A stretch of DNA of 64,000 nucleotides from CAZYFH01 sp965249175 (GCA_965249175.1 OZ252227.1:5332001-5396000), one strand, 5' to 3'; counted from the stretch's first letter, positions 1 to 9,478 are shown. The notes: a model not told the origin generated them from the sequence alone. Made by a program: numbers and translations.

Positions 1-726
1 GGTGCCTACAACAACTTCTGGTTCGATCGCGGTGCCGGGGTCGTCGACGACCGCCGCACGGCGCTGATCGTCGATCCGCCGGATGGACGTGTGCCGTCCG
101 CTCTGCCGGGGGTCTCGCAGCAGGGCGGCGGCGGTGATGACGCCTCGCGACCCGTGCGATTCCGTGTCGGCGGCATCGGGACGGACGGACCGGAAGACCG
201 CGGGCTCGCCGAGCGGTGTCTCATCGGGTTCAATACCGGCCCCCCGATCGTGCCCGCGGGCTACAACCAGAACCTCCAGCTGTTCCAGGCACCCGGCTAC
301 GTGGCGATCCTCAACGAGATGGTGCACGACACGCGTATCGTCCCGCTCGACGGGCGTCCCCACCTCGCGGAAGACATCCGCCAGTGGATGGGTGACGCGC
401 GCGGCTACTGGGACGGCGACACGCTGGTCGTGGAAACGTCGAACTTCACCGACAAGACCGCGAGTTTCAACCCGTCAGTGGTGAGCGCGGTGGGCAGTGG
501 CACCACCCTCCGTCTGACGGAACGCTTTTCCCGGGTCGACGACGACACCCTGCTGTATGAATACACCGTCGACGATCCAACCACATTCACCCAGGCGTTC
601 ACCGTCGCCCTGCCGATGAAGCGGGGCGGAGCGCCGATGTTCGAGTACGCCTGTCACGAAGGCAACTACGGGCTGCTCAACATGCTGGCCGGCGCGCGAG
701 CGGAGGAACGGGAAGGCGCGCCCTAA
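1..726 (+). CDS. Hypothetical protein, C-terminal part (start lies outside the window)
   Basis: The frame is open from base 1 to a TAA at 724-726, giving 241 residues with no start codon required, so the 5' end is missing. The visible part begins with aromatic and Asn-rich residues (YNNFWFDRG), followed by a VDPPDGR motif and later PGYNQN-like, MVHDTRI, GRPHL and YACHEGNYG motifs. I recognise this as a family common in environmental Acidobacteriota and Proteobacteria that is normally left as a hypothetical protein. I cannot assign a function. The ending (YACHEGNYGLLNMLAGAR) is typical of that family, so the C-terminus looks complete. The next gene is convergent, about 20 bp away. Confidence 0.75.
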   Translation, partial: GAYNNFWFDRGAGVVDDRRTALIVDPPDGRVPSALPGVSQQGGGGDDASRPVRFRVGGIGTDGPEDRGLAERCLIGFNTGPPIVPAGYNQNLQLFQAPGYVAILNEMVHDTRIVPLDGRPHLAEDIRQWMGDARGYWDGDTLVVETSNFTDKTASFNPSVVSAVGSGTTLRLTERFSRVDDDTLLYEYTVDDPTTFTQAFTVALPMKRGGAPMFEYACHEGNYGLLNMLAGARAEEREGAP

Positions 727-746
727 GTTTGTCCGCGACGGGTTGC

Positions 747-1667
747 TCAGGAGCCCTCGGACGACGACGGGGCGATGTAGCTCCGCCGGGCACGGGCTTC
801 CCTGCCGCGGCCCGTGATGCGCACTTCCAGGTCGTGCCGTTTGCCGTCCCGAACGGATGGTGTGAACCCCAGCACGTACTGGCTGTGCAGCTCCTGCGAG
901 ACGCGGGTAAACGTCGGGCCAAGCTCGTCGGTTTCCTCGAGGAGGAAGTAGCCGCCGCCGGTTTCCTCCGCGAGCCGCCGCAGACTGCGGTCGGGACGGG
1001 TCCGGCGCACACCACGGCCATCGAAATACTCGACCTCGAGTCCAATCGAGTAGATCATCACTTCTTCGGCGACAGCGCGGTCGAGGACATCCCGCCATCC
1101 AAGCTCGCTGGAACTGTCCTGGCCGTCGGTCAGCAGGAGGATCACCTTTCGGCCGTCGACGTCGAGCAGGGCGTCGAGACTCGCCTCCAGCGCGTCGAAT
1201 AGACGCGTTTCGTTGCCGAAATCAAGCCCGCTGAGCTCGTCGATCAATGCGTCACGATCACCGACAAACGTGGAGGGGACCACCTCGATCTTGTCGTTGA
1301 ACGCGCCGACGCGAGCCCGGTCGTCGGGCAGCATCCGAATGAGGAACTGCTCGGCACCACCGAGAATCAGATGCATGACGTTGGTCGTGCTGATGCTGGT
1401 ATCGAGCATGACGACCACGGTGATGGGCCGCACGTCGTTTTCGAACAGCGTGATCTCCTGCAGCTGCTCGTCATCGAAGATCGCGAACTCCTCCTGCACC
1501 AGATCGGGGACGAGTCGTCCCGAGGCATCGGTGACGGTGACGTAGAGGTCGACCAGTTCGGTGCCCGCTCGAAACAGTGGCGGCTGCTGCTGCCCGCCCA
1601 CCAGTATCGGTACGGACGCGACGCCGAGCGCGACGACACCCGCCAGAAACGCTCTTCTCTCATTCAC
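747..1667 (-). CDS. Secreted VWFA-related (acidobacterial type) domain protein
   Basis: A 306-residue protein with an N-terminal signal sequence (about residues 1-25) followed by a short strand-rich segment and a von Willebrand factor A domain from about residue 80. The metal-ion-dependent adhesion motif DxSxS is intact as DTSIS at residues 89-93, and a later LLLTDGQDSSS segment fits the same fold. The C-terminal tail (SQYVLGFTP and a strand-rich end) is typical of the 'VWFA-related domain, Acidobacterial' family, whose biochemical role is unknown but probably involves protein-protein contact outside the cytoplasm. The start is GTG at 1667, preceded by an AAGGTAGAGAG ribosome-binding region. 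It begins 9 bp after the stop of the TolB-like gene and is probably cotranscribed with it. Confidence 0.85.
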   Translation of the reverse strand: MNERRAFLAGVVALGVASVPILVGGQQQPPLFRAGTELVDLYVTVTDASGRLVPDLVQEEFAIFDDEQLQEITLFENDVRPITVVVMLDTSISTTNVMHLILGGAEQFLIRMLPDDRARVGAFNDKIEVVPSTFVGDRDALIDELSGLDFGNETRLFDALEASLDALLDVDGRKVILLLTDGQDSSSELGWRDVLDRAVAEEVMIYSIGLEVEYFDGRGVRRTRPDRSLRRLAEETGGGYFLLEETDELGPTFTRVSQELHSQYVLGFTPSVRDGKRHDLEVRITGRGREARARRSYIAPSSSEGS

Positions 1668-1676
1668 CTCTCTACC

Positions 1677-3467
1677 TTACCTCGGCTGCCATGCGGGCGT
1701 GCCCTCTTCCCACCGGTTGTCGGTCAGGGGTCGCTGCCCGGTCCCGTCAGCTCGCATGATGAAGAGCTCGCCGTAGGGTTGGGGAATGTCCGCGAGCGGC
1801 GCTTCGTCCTTGAAGCCGAGGCGCGAGCTGCTGAACAGGATGTGCTCGCCATCGGCCGACCACGCCGGGTGCGAGTCGTTGCCGGATGACACGGTGAGCT
1901 GCCGCACGTCGGTACCGTCGGGCCGGATCGTGTAGATGTCGAAATCGCCGTCGGCCAGCCGGCTGAACAGGATGCGATCGCCGTCCGGCGACCAGACGGG
2001 AAAGTTGTCGTATCCGGTCGTCAACGTGCGCACGGCGCCGTCGGCGAGGTCCACGACACGTAACCCACCCGCCGTGTCCGTCCAGAACCGATAGACGACC
2101 TGCGTCCCGTCGGGTGAAAAACCCGGGAACCCTGCGTTCCCGGGCCCCGTCGTAATCGGCCGCGCGTCGGAGCCGTCCGGCCGGACGACCATCACCTGCG
2201 CCGGCCGCACGCGATCGAGAAAGTAGTGCCCGGCGCCGAACACGATCCATTGCCCATCGGCCGACCACTGGGGCGCCATCGCCGAACCGCTGGCGCGATA
2301 GATACGCTGGGGACTCGTGCCGTCGGTGTTCCACACGGCCAGCTGCGTGCGATCGTCCGGCCGACCCCGCCGTGTGCGTTCGCTCAGGACGAGCCGGCGT
2401 CCATCAGGCGATACCGCCGGAAAGCCGCTCGCGTAGACCAGCTCGACGTTCGGATCCGAGCTGGCCAGCCGCTCCCCTGGTGAGCGCGGTTTGGCAATCG
2501 TGGCGATGGGTCCGGTCTGATAGACCACGTGCCGGCCGTCGCGCGACCAGGCGGGGTTACCGATATCTCCAGCCCGACCGGTCTCACCCGAGCTGAAGGC
2601 CAGCGTCGCGGTCGGCCCCGACTTCGCCAGGTAGCCGATGCGACCGGGTCCGAGAAACTGCGGTGACAGCTTGAGACCCGGCCCCGACGCATGCTCGGTG
2701 CGGGCACCGGTCGTCGCGTCGACAGACACGATTCGTGAATCGACAGACGCCTGCTCGGGGACCCAGCGTGCGCGAAACGTATCGGCGACCGCCACCTCGT
2801 AGAACACCACGCGCTGGCCATCCGGCGACCACTTCGGCGACCCGGCGAGCTGTCCTGCGGACGAGAGCGCGCGAGCATTGCCGCCGTCGACGTCCATGAC
2901 ATACACGCTCGCCGCATGCACGTGCTCCCATCGCCCAGCCGCCATCCGAAACGGCGTCCCGCGGTCGGACGAAAACGCCAGCCTCCGTCCATCAGGGGAC
3001 CAGCTCGGCCGGAAGTCACCGCCCGACGCGTTCGTGAGATTGCGAATCCTCCGGGTCTGCAGGTCGAGGATGAAGATGTCAGTGGTGCCGCCGGCGCGCG
3101 TCGATACGAAGGCCACGCGGTGGCCGTCAGGGGACAGCGCGGCCTGGTCGTCGAACGCCTGGTGGCGTGTGAGGCGCTCCAACTCCATGCCGTTCGTCCG
3201 CACGCGAAAGATGTCCGCCGACCCATGGCGCTCCGACGTGAACACCACCCATTCGCCGTCGTCGGAGATCGAGGCGTTGTAGTCGCGCTCGAAACCGGCC
3301 ACCAGCTTGCGCGGGTTCGCGCCATCAGTCTCGGCAATGAACAGCTCCGACTGCGTCGGGCTCCACTGGTCGACGAAGATCCGATCCTTCGCGCCCACCG
3401 TCGTGCCGACCAGGTTGAGGGCGAGCAGCACGACCGCGAGGCCGAGTCGATGGCGTGTCGTCTTCAT
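1677..3467 (-). CDS. Secreted TolB-like beta-propeller protein (WD40-like PD40 repeats)
   Basis: A 596-residue protein with a signal peptide (residues 1-26, ending VGA-K) followed by at least eight PD40-type repeats recognisable from recurring SPDGxRxxFxS or SADGxxxxFxS motifs along the whole chain. This is the TolB C-terminal propeller fold. There is no N-terminal TolB domain and no peptidase domain, so it is neither a classical TolB nor a prolyl oligopeptidase. It is most likely a periplasmic or surface binding platform. The gene is divergent from the membrane gene at 3504, separated by only 36 bp, so the two promoters must overlap. The VWFA-related gene follows downstream on the same strand. 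Confidence 0.88.
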   Translation of the reverse strand: MKTTRHRLGLAVVLLALNLVGTTVGAKDRIFVDQWSPTQSELFIAETDGANPRKLVAGFERDYNASISDDGEWVVFTSERHGSADIFRVRTNGMELERLTRHQAFDDQAALSPDGHRVAFVSTRAGGTTDIFILDLQTRRIRNLTNASGGDFRPSWSPDGRRLAFSSDRGTPFRMAAGRWEHVHAASVYVMDVDGGNARALSSAGQLAGSPKWSPDGQRVVFYEVAVADTFRARWVPEQASVDSRIVSVDATTGARTEHASGPGLKLSPQFLGPGRIGYLAKSGPTATLAFSSGETGRAGDIGNPAWSRDGRHVVYQTGPIATIAKPRSPGERLASSDPNVELVYASGFPAVSPDGRRLVLSERTRRGRPDDRTQLAVWNTDGTSPQRIYRASGSAMAPQWSADGQWIVFGAGHYFLDRVRPAQVMVVRPDGSDARPITTGPGNAGFPGFSPDGTQVVYRFWTDTAGGLRVVDLADGAVRTLTTGYDNFPVWSPDGDRILFSRLADGDFDIYTIRPDGTDVRQLTVSSGNDSHPAWSADGEHILFSSSRLGFKDEAPLADIPQPYGELFIMRADGTGQRPLTDNRWEEGTPAWQPR

Positions 3468-3503
3468 AACGTTGCACTATCCTAATCCGGTCGAAGGTCA
3501 GCC

Positions 3504-4025
3504 ATGAGCGAGTATCTGGCGAACATGTTGGTCGGGAGCGAGGCGCGCGAGCTCGCCGTGTACTTGCTCTCCAACGTCCCGGGCCTTCCCCCGATATCCC
3601 AGGCAATCCACATCCTGGGCATTGCGGTCGTCATGAGCTCCATCGTCATGGTCAATCTCAGGTTCCTCGGCTTGGCGGTGCCGAGCCAAAACGTCAGCGA
3701 GATGATCCAGCGACTGATGCCGTGGGTCTGGTGGGCGCTGCCGCTCAACGCCGTCACCGGTCTGTTGTTCGTCGTCGCGCGCCCTGTCCGCTACTTCTAC
3801 AACCCGGTGTTTGGCATCAAGTTCTCGCTGATGCTGCCGGCCGTCGTCCTGGCGTTCATCGTCTATTGGCTCAACAGGCGAGACGCGGGTTTTTGGGAAC
3901 GCACGTTGATGCGCCGCAACGTGGCGCGCGTCATCGCCGCGGTGTCGCTGCTCCTCTGGATCGGCGTCGTGCTGGCTGGACGGTGGATCGCGTACGCTGA
4001 CTATCTCTTCGTTCCGGAGTTCTGA
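3504..4025 (+). CDS. Small polytopic membrane protein (DUF6644-like)
   Basis: A 173-residue protein with about four hydrophobic segments: near residues 33-53 (IHILGIAVVMSSIVMV), 72-90, 105-122 and 140-160, the last ending in a VVLAGRW motif. The charge pattern and the PISQAIHILGIAVV and LLLWIGVVLAGRWIAY motifs are shared with the next gene, showing that the two are siblings. I associate this pattern with the uncharacterised DUF6644 family, but the name is from memory. The ATG is preceded by GAAGGTCAGCC, a fair ribosome-binding site. Function is unknown; a transport, heme or electron-transfer role in the inner membrane is only a guess. Confidence 0.75.
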   Translation: MSEYLANMLVGSEARELAVYLLSNVPGLPPISQAIHILGIAVVMSSIVMVNLRFLGLAVPSQNVSEMIQRLMPWVWWALPLNAVTGLLFVVARPVRYFYNPVFGIKFSLMLPAVVLAFIVYWLNRRDAGFWERTLMRRNVARVIAAVSLLLWIGVVLAGRWIAYADYLFVPEF

Positions 4026-4058
4026 GGGTCTCGTCGTACTTGAGTAGAGGACCGCACA

Positions 4059-4547
4059 ATGCCTTCTGCCGAGTTCTGGGAATGGGTGCAGGGATGGCCG
4101 CTCTCCGAGCACATCGGCTTCACCTGGTGGTTTCCGCTGCTGGAGTCGATCCATGTGCTCGCGATCGGGATCGTCGTCGGATCGATCCTGATGGTCGATC
4201 TCCGCCTGCTCGGCGTGGCCGCCCGACGCTATCCAGCGAGCAGGATGACTCGCGAGCTCGTTCCGTGGACGTGGGGTGCGTTGTGTGTCGCGGTCGTGAC
4301 CGGCACCGGCCTGTTCATGACGCGTGCGACGGCGTATGTCGAAAACCCGGCCTTCCAGGCCAAGTTCCTCCTGCTCGTGCTGGCGTTCGCCAACATGGCG
4401 CTGTTTCAGTTTCGGACGTTTCGTTCGGTCGAGGATTGGGACACCGCCCCGGCCACGCCGCTCGCCGCCAAGGTGGCCGGCGCGACATCCCTCATCCTCT
4501 GGGCCGGTGTCGTCCTGGCCGGACGCTGGACCGGCCACATCCTCTAG
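4059..4547 (+). CDS. Small polytopic membrane protein, paralogue of the upstream gene
   Basis: A 162-residue protein with four predicted membrane segments. It shares with its neighbour the ESIHVLAIGIVVGSILMVDLRLLG block at the first helix, a VPWTWGALCVAVVTG block, and the SLILWAGVVLAGRW ending. The start ATG at 4059 has GAGG about 9 bases upstream (TAGAGGACCGCACA). It follows the first copy by 33 bp on the same strand, so the two are probably one transcript and may form a heteromeric membrane complex. No catalytic motif is visible. A short linker (4548-4595) separates it from the convergent cupin gene. Confidence 0.75.
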   Translation: MPSAEFWEWVQGWPLSEHIGFTWWFPLLESIHVLAIGIVVGSILMVDLRLLGVAARRYPASRMTRELVPWTWGALCVAVVTGTGLFMTRATAYVENPAFQAKFLLLVLAFANMALFQFRTFRSVEDWDTAPATPLAAKVAGATSLILWAGVVLAGRWTGHIL

Positions 4548-4595
4548 TACCAGCCGTTATGCGGCCTGAAACGAGAGGGCGAAGCCCCGTCTAGA

Positions 4596-5192
4596 TCAGG
4601 TCGCCGTCGCAAGCACGATCGCCAGGCCAACCGGCTCCGACCCCTCGTTTCGCCACGAGTGATCGGTTCCTCGCTCGATGATCAGGTCGCCCGCCTTCAG
4701 CCGCACCTCTTCCTCGTCCACCAGGAACATGACCTCACCGTTGAGGACGTAGCAATACGCCACCCCCGGTGTCTTGTGGAACCCGATCCGATTGGTCAGA
4801 TCGGGCTGCGGGTCGGTCGACGGCGGCAACGCGGCGACGAAGAAACGGGTCTCCCCGGTCGGATGACTGAAGTCCGACCGCTGCTCTCCGCCGGGCGTGG
4901 GACCGAGCGGCTCATCCGCCGTTGTCGACCACACGTCGTCGATGGCGACCGTCTCGTCGACGGCGATATACGACTTCCCGGCCGCGTTCTGCCCGGTCGC
5001 CACCCGCCGGATCCGCCCGCTCGTGACCGGCTGCACCGCGCTCTGGCCCGCCACGGCGACTCCCGCGAGCGGTCCGAACACACCGGCCGCCAGCGCTGCG
5101 CCGCCGATTGCCGAGCTCCCGAGCATCGCCCGACGTCCGATCAACCGCCGCCCATCGTCGGACCCGTCTGCCTCACGCGTTGCCTTGGCCAT
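4596..5192 (-). CDS. Tat-exported cupin-domain protein
   Basis: A 198-residue protein. I chose the ATG at 5192 rather than the more upstream in-frame ATG at 5228 because a strong AAGGAGACGG site precedes it. The N-terminus carries a twin-arginine-like leader (GRRAMLGSSAIGGAA, about residues 20-45). The C-terminal half is a cupin_2 barrel: a YCYVLNGEV strand, a KAGDLIIERGTDHSWRN turn and a final LAIVLATAT strand. The second cupin motif keeps its His and Asn, but the first motif lacks the usual HxH, so metal binding is uncertain. It lies 56 bp upstream of nothing else on this strand and downstream of the epoxide-hydrolase-like gene, with which it may be cotranscribed. Confidence 0.82.
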   Translation of the reverse strand: MAKATREADGSDDGRRLIGRRAMLGSSAIGGAALAAGVFGPLAGVAVAGQSAVQPVTSGRIRRVATGQNAAGKSYIAVDETVAIDDVWSTTADEPLGPTPGGEQRSDFSHPTGETRFFVAALPPSTDPQPDLTNRIGFHKTPGVAYCYVLNGEVMFLVDEEEVRLKAGDLIIERGTDHSWRNEGSEPVGLAIVLATAT

Positions 5193-5248
5193 CTCCGTCT
5201 CCTTGTCTTCCGCACCGCGGACCTTCACCCTCGAACCCCGGACACTGC

Positions 5249-5701
5249 CTATGCAGGAACGATGGCGTCAATCCACTCGGCAATCTTGCCGTCCTTGACA
5301 TAGAACACGCCAGCGACGCGGAACGCGTTCCGCTCACCGTCGGCGTTCGTGAGGTAGTCGACCCTCAGGTTCGCGACCATCGGACCGGCCGCGAACGTCT
5401 CCAGCACCTCGAACTCGATCTTCCGCATCGTGCCGAAGCTCGCTTCGAGCTGCTCCCGCATGGTCGTCCGACCTGTCGCCGCGTCACCGTCCTGGGAGAA
5501 GCGAAAGACGACGTCGTCCGCCAGATAGGAGGTAATCTTCGCGGGATCGTGCGTCGCCCACGCGTCGGAGAAGTCGTTGACCACTTTCACGTTCGCCTTT
5601 TCGTCCATCGTCAGCTCGCGCGAGCCAGACTGCGCTCCCAACGCGAGGGCGAACGGCGCCGCGCCACCCGCCGCCAGAAACTCTCGTCTCGTCGCTGTCA
5701 T
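5249..5701 (-). CDS. NTF2-like protein of the limonene-epoxide-hydrolase/SnoaL type
   Basis: A 150-residue protein with a short leader containing twin arginine (ATRREFLAAGGAAPFALALGA, residues 3-23), which suggests Tat export. The remainder is a single NTF2-fold domain: VKVVNDFSDAWATHD near residue 38, YLADDVVFRFSQ near 60, then TTMREQL and a C-terminal FYVKDGKIAEWIDAI strand. The order and the DVVF and DGKIAEW motifs match the SnoaL/limonene-1,2-epoxide hydrolase group. The catalytic Asp-Arg-Asp triad was not confirmed, so enzymatic activity is uncertain. The cupin gene follows 56 bp downstream on the same strand. Confidence 0.8.
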   Translation of the reverse strand: MTATRREFLAAGGAAPFALALGAQSGSRELTMDEKANVKVVNDFSDAWATHDPAKITSYLADDVVFRFSQDGDAATGRTTMREQLEASFGTMRKIEFEVLETFAAGPMVANLRVDYLTNADGERNAFRVAGVFYVKDGKIAEWIDAIVPA

Positions 5702-5746
5702 CGTCTCTCCTTCAATGGCGGGCGTCGCACGTCGCGACGACGCCGC

Positions 5747-7960
5747 CTATTCCGCTAGCGGATGGGGCCGGACCTGGAACTGCACGATCTCGCTCGTCAT
5801 GCCTTTCCCACCTTCGTTGTGCCAGTTGAACGCGTCGTAGCTCGCCCACACCCCGCGCCCCTTCCACCCGGCGCTCGGATCGTCGATCCGCCCGTCGAGG
5901 CCACGTGTGTAGAACCCGAGCGGATACGGCACTCGCATGACCACCCATTCGTCCGTCTCCGGCAGCAACGCGAGCAACGAGTCGGAGCCGGTGCCGTTCG
6001 CCATCGGGACGTTCGCGCCGAGGCCCAGCGTGTTGAACTGGTCCACCCACGCGTAGTAGTGGAAGTCCGCATTGGTCGCGCTCGTCACGCCGTTGATCTT
6101 CGGACCGGGTGACTGGTAGACCGTCCACCCCTCGGGGCAATGCTGCCCGGTCGCTGTCGGGCCGCTGGTGACCTGACACTTCGTGCGGTCGAAGCTGGCC
6201 AGGTGACCGCTCCCGCTCAGCGCCGTCCAGATCAGCCCATTGCGATCGACGTCAACCCCGCGTGGTGTGTAGCCCCACTGGCTTGAGTCGACTGCATCGT
6301 TCTCGAACGGCGGCTCGTACAGCTCGGTGATGCAGGTCTCTGGCGGGTTGTCACCCGGGTCGAGCCGGATCAGGTTGCCCGGCATCGGCCACGGCTTGGC
6401 GAACCAGACCGAGCCATCGGTCGGATGCGGAATGACGCCGTAGTTGAAGCTGGTGACCAGCGTGTCCCGGGTCGGATCGGTCACCGTCACGCTCGTGGGG
6501 CGCGTCACGTCGCGGGGGTCCGGCGGCTCATTCCACGGTTTCGTGATCTTGCCGTCGCCGTTCGTGTCGAGCACCGTCGGGCACCAACCCTGCGCGGCCC
6601 GCTCGTCACCGGTCTCGTCATACAGCTTCGTGTCCAGCCAGCCCACAACCGGCAGGTCGCCACTTGTCCAGAGCGTGTCGTTCGCGTCGTCGGCAAACTG
6701 CAGATGGTGTGTGCCGTAGCAGGTGTCGATCAACACAAACTTGTCCGCCGTCGTGTCGTAGTACGACAACTGGCGACGGGAGAAGTTCTGGGCAACGGGG
6801 AAGTACTGCGCCGAGGGATGATCAGAGCCCTCTAGACACCAATCCGGGTTGTCGCCTCCGGGCCGAATCGACTGGGTCAGCCAGACACGTCCCTTGTCGT
6901 CCATCATCGGGTTGTGGCCGCTGCCCCCGCCGGCGCCCGGCGGACGCGGCTCGTTGCCCCAGTAGAGGGAAGGGATCGCGTCCGCCGACCCGACATACGA
7001 ATCACCCCTACGCGGCCGTGGTATGCGGCCCGGGAGGCTCAACACCGTCGAGTGGCTGGCGCCGGGATCCGTGACGCTGAGTGACTGCCCTCCGACCCCA
7101 TAGACGGGTCCATTCGCATACAGCGTCGGGTTCCGCTTGTCGGTGACGATCTCGTCATGCACCATCCCGCGCGCCGTGCCCCACGCCCACATCGACAGCA
7201 CGACGTTGCGCTCCGTGCCCTGCGGGCGCGGCGGCATCGGCGGGACTTCACCGGCCATGATCCTGTCGGTCCAGTCGGCGTACATCTGCAGCGCCCGCCC
7301 GCCCATCCGACCCAGCGCGTTCAGCATCGACGGCCCGCTGCCACCGGCCCGAATCCGATGCTGCCAGGCCGCCAGCGTCGAATCGAAGTCGCGCACGTCG
7401 AGCATCGGCATCTCACGCGTCGCCTTGTTGCCCATCTGATGGCAGAGCTGGCAGCCGTCCTTCAGACGGTCGATGTAGTGCGCCTGGGTCAGCATCCCCT
7501 CGTTGATGCCGTTGCCACGCGCCCCAGTGCCGGGGAACTCGTCAACGCCCGGGATCTCCAGCAGCGAGTACCAGTAGTTCGCCGGATACACTTCGGCCGC
7601 TTCCTGCGGCGTCGCGGCGGCCTTCGTCATCAGCGTCAGCTCGTCACCCGGCCGGGCATCGGTCTTGTCCGAGTCGGCGAGGCCATAGCCGCGGACCCAG
7701 ACCTCGAACCCGACGGCGGCAAGATCGGGCACCAGGAATCGGCCATCATCGTCGGTGACGACGATCTTGCGGAACCCGGTCTCGAGCTCGTCGGTCTCGG
7801 CGATCACCCAGACACCCGCCTCCGGCCCGGTGGCGCTCCGCACCACGCCGCGAATATCGTCGGCGCCGGCGGCGACCTGTGTCTCCGATAGCCCAAACAC
7901 GCCGCCGACAGCGATCGCCGCGACGCCAACCATCAGCACCAGTCGATGTGCCATACCCAT
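5747..7960 (-). CDS. Secreted monoheme protein: carboxypeptidase-regulatory domain plus propeller-like region
   Basis: A 737-residue protein. Start chosen at ATG 7960 behind GTGAGGGGG; an ATG six bases further in is an alternative, and the longer frame back to 8056 lacks a ribosome-binding site and a leader. Order: signal peptide (about 1-33), carboxypeptidase-regulatory beta-sandwich (about 36-110, IRGVVRS to VWVRGYGL), one heme c site CQLCH at 170-174, then a long region rich in Trp, Asp and Gly with repeated DTNGDGKI-, GLIWTALSGSGHLASFD- and GFYTRGLDGRIDD-type motifs resembling Vgb/NHL propellers. It is closely related to the protein at 14834-16993, with heme motifs at the same residue number. 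The likely location is the periplasm or cell surface. Substrate unknown. Confidence 0.82.
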   Translation of the reverse strand: MGMAHRLVLMVGVAAIAVGGVFGLSETQVAAGADDIRGVVRSATGPEAGVWVIAETDELETGFRKIVVTDDDGRFLVPDLAAVGFEVWVRGYGLADSDKTDARPGDELTLMTKAAATPQEAAEVYPANYWYSLLEIPGVDEFPGTGARGNGINEGMLTQAHYIDRLKDGCQLCHQMGNKATREMPMLDVRDFDSTLAAWQHRIRAGGSGPSMLNALGRMGGRALQMYADWTDRIMAGEVPPMPPRPQGTERNVVLSMWAWGTARGMVHDEIVTDKRNPTLYANGPVYGVGGQSLSVTDPGASHSTVLSLPGRIPRPRRGDSYVGSADAIPSLYWGNEPRPPGAGGGSGHNPMMDDKGRVWLTQSIRPGGDNPDWCLEGSDHPSAQYFPVAQNFSRRQLSYYDTTADKFVLIDTCYGTHHLQFADDANDTLWTSGDLPVVGWLDTKLYDETGDERAAQGWCPTVLDTNGDGKITKPWNEPPDPRDVTRPTSVTVTDPTRDTLVTSFNYGVIPHPTDGSVWFAKPWPMPGNLIRLDPGDNPPETCITELYEPPFENDAVDSSQWGYTPRGVDVDRNGLIWTALSGSGHLASFDRTKCQVTSGPTATGQHCPEGWTVYQSPGPKINGVTSATNADFHYYAWVDQFNTLGLGANVPMANGTGSDSLLALLPETDEWVVMRVPYPLGFYTRGLDGRIDDPSAGWKGRGVWASYDAFNWHNEGGKGMTSEIVQFQVRPHPLAE

Positions 7961-8119
7961 GCTCGCCCCCCTCACCCTGTGAGACGTACTATCCGGATGT
8001 CCGTCAGTCTGTTGCGCGTGGCTACCGCCCACGACGCGGCGGGTCGAGACCCGCATCTCGCGATGCCGGATTCTCCCACGGGAGGGTGGCGGTGGCCAGC
8101 GATTTCGAGGTTGATGCGC

Positions 8120-9478
8120 TTACCGAAACGCCTGCCGCAGCTCCAGGATCGCCTCGACGGTTTCCCGCAGACTGGCGATCTCAGGCATGTCCAGATGCAC
8201 CTTGGAGGCTCGGTCGAGCCAGTCGTGGGCCGCCTCGTAGCGCTCGAGGCGGATGAGGACATTGGCGCCAGCAATCCACGCCTCCACCCGACGTGGATCG
8301 ATCTCGACGACGCGGGCGTAGTGCGGCAGCGACGCGTCGACGCGCCGGGTCAGCTGCAGACTGGTCGCCAGCGCCAGGTGCGCTTCGACGTAGTTGGGGT
8401 CGTGGGTCACGGCGGCCTCGAACCGTCTGACCGCGTCGCCCACGCGGCCCGTCGACTGGTGGAGCACGCCCAGACTGAAGTGCGCCCGTGCGAACTCCGG
8501 TGACCGCCGCGCGACCTCCTCGAACTGCGCGATCGCAGCGTTGATATCCCCCATCTGCGACAGTGCGGTCCCCAGCGTATGTCCCAGCGCGGGGTTGTCC
8601 GGCTCCAGCGCCAGGCCCTTCCGAAACAGCGCCGCCGCCGTCGCCCACTCTCGGCCCTGCATCGCCTCCATGCCGCGGTTCTGGTAGGCGAGCGCGCTTT
8701 CGAGCAACCCGTTGTACTCCTCTATCAACGGGTCGGAGAGCGTCGGTTCGCCACCGCCACGCTGCCGCAGGTGCGCGTCTGCCCTCGCCAGATCGCCAAG
8801 GCCCCGATACGCCAGGGCGAGCGGGTAATGCAGGCTCGTCGCCTGGGGCTCGATGGCCAAGGCCCGCCGTAGGTACTGCGCGGCGCCGGCATGGTCTCCG
8901 TGCGCCAGGGCCGCGCGGCCGGCTCCACCCAACGCCGCAGCCGACGCCGGCTCGATGGCGAGCGCGTCGCGGAAGATGCGCTGGGCGTCAGCCGGACGAC
9001 CGTGGTCGAGGTACGTCTCGCCGAGCCGGACCAGGGTCGGGAGGTCGGTCGGACGGAGCGCGAGCGCACGCTCAAACGACTCGTGCGCCTCGGCATGCTC
9101 ACCGCGGACCAGATGGAGCTGCCCGAGGTAATAGGGCCAGCGCGCGTCATCCGGCACCAGTGTCTGCGCGTTCACCAAGCTCGACAGGGCGTCGGTCTCG
9201 AACTCGGCCGCCATCAGAATCAGGCCGACCTCGCCGTACGCGCGGCCGAGGTCCTCGGCGGAGGTCGCCCCTCCGTCGAGACGTTGCGCGAGGACGGCAT
9301 AGCGCTCGCGCACCTGATCGCGTACAGGGTCGGGAAGCCGCGACAGGTCGGGCATCGGTACCTGCCGCAGGGTCTCACGTGTCGACGCGGGCACGCCGGG
9401 TGATGCATTGCAGGCGCCGCCGAGGGCGGCGACGACGCAGAGGACGGAGGTCAAGGTGACCGGGCGACGTCTCGTCAT
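8120..9478 (-). CDS. TPR lipoprotein
   Basis: A 452-residue protein with a lipoprotein-type leader (hydrophobic 8-22, LGGAC with Cys23). After a conserved PMPDLSRLPDPVRDQVRERYA segment (about 41-61) come around ten tetratricopeptide repeats, recognisable by WPYYLGQLHL, ALRPTDLPTLVRLGETYL, ALALEPDNPALGHTLGTAL and similar blocks. It lacks the LYxxxxPCRxPW tail of other TPR proteins here and instead ends LRETVEAILELRQAF, as does the protein at 45722-47110, its closest sibling. It is probably anchored to the inner or outer membrane and acts as a protein-protein scaffold. It is transcribed toward the monoheme gene, 159 bp away. Confidence 0.87.
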   Translation of the reverse strand: MTRRRPVTLTSVLCVVAALGGACNASPGVPASTRETLRQVPMPDLSRLPDPVRDQVRERYAVLAQRLDGGATSAEDLGRAYGEVGLILMAAEFETDALSSLVNAQTLVPDDARWPYYLGQLHLVRGEHAEAHESFERALALRPTDLPTLVRLGETYLDHGRPADAQRIFRDALAIEPASAAALGGAGRAALAHGDHAGAAQYLRRALAIEPQATSLHYPLALAYRGLGDLARADAHLRQRGGGEPTLSDPLIEEYNGLLESALAYQNRGMEAMQGREWATAAALFRKGLALEPDNPALGHTLGTALSQMGDINAAIAQFEEVARRSPEFARAHFSLGVLHQSTGRVGDAVRRFEAAVTHDPNYVEAHLALATSLQLTRRVDASLPHYARVVEIDPRRVEAWIAGANVLIRLERYEAAHDWLDRASKVHLDMPEIASLRETVEAILELRQAFR

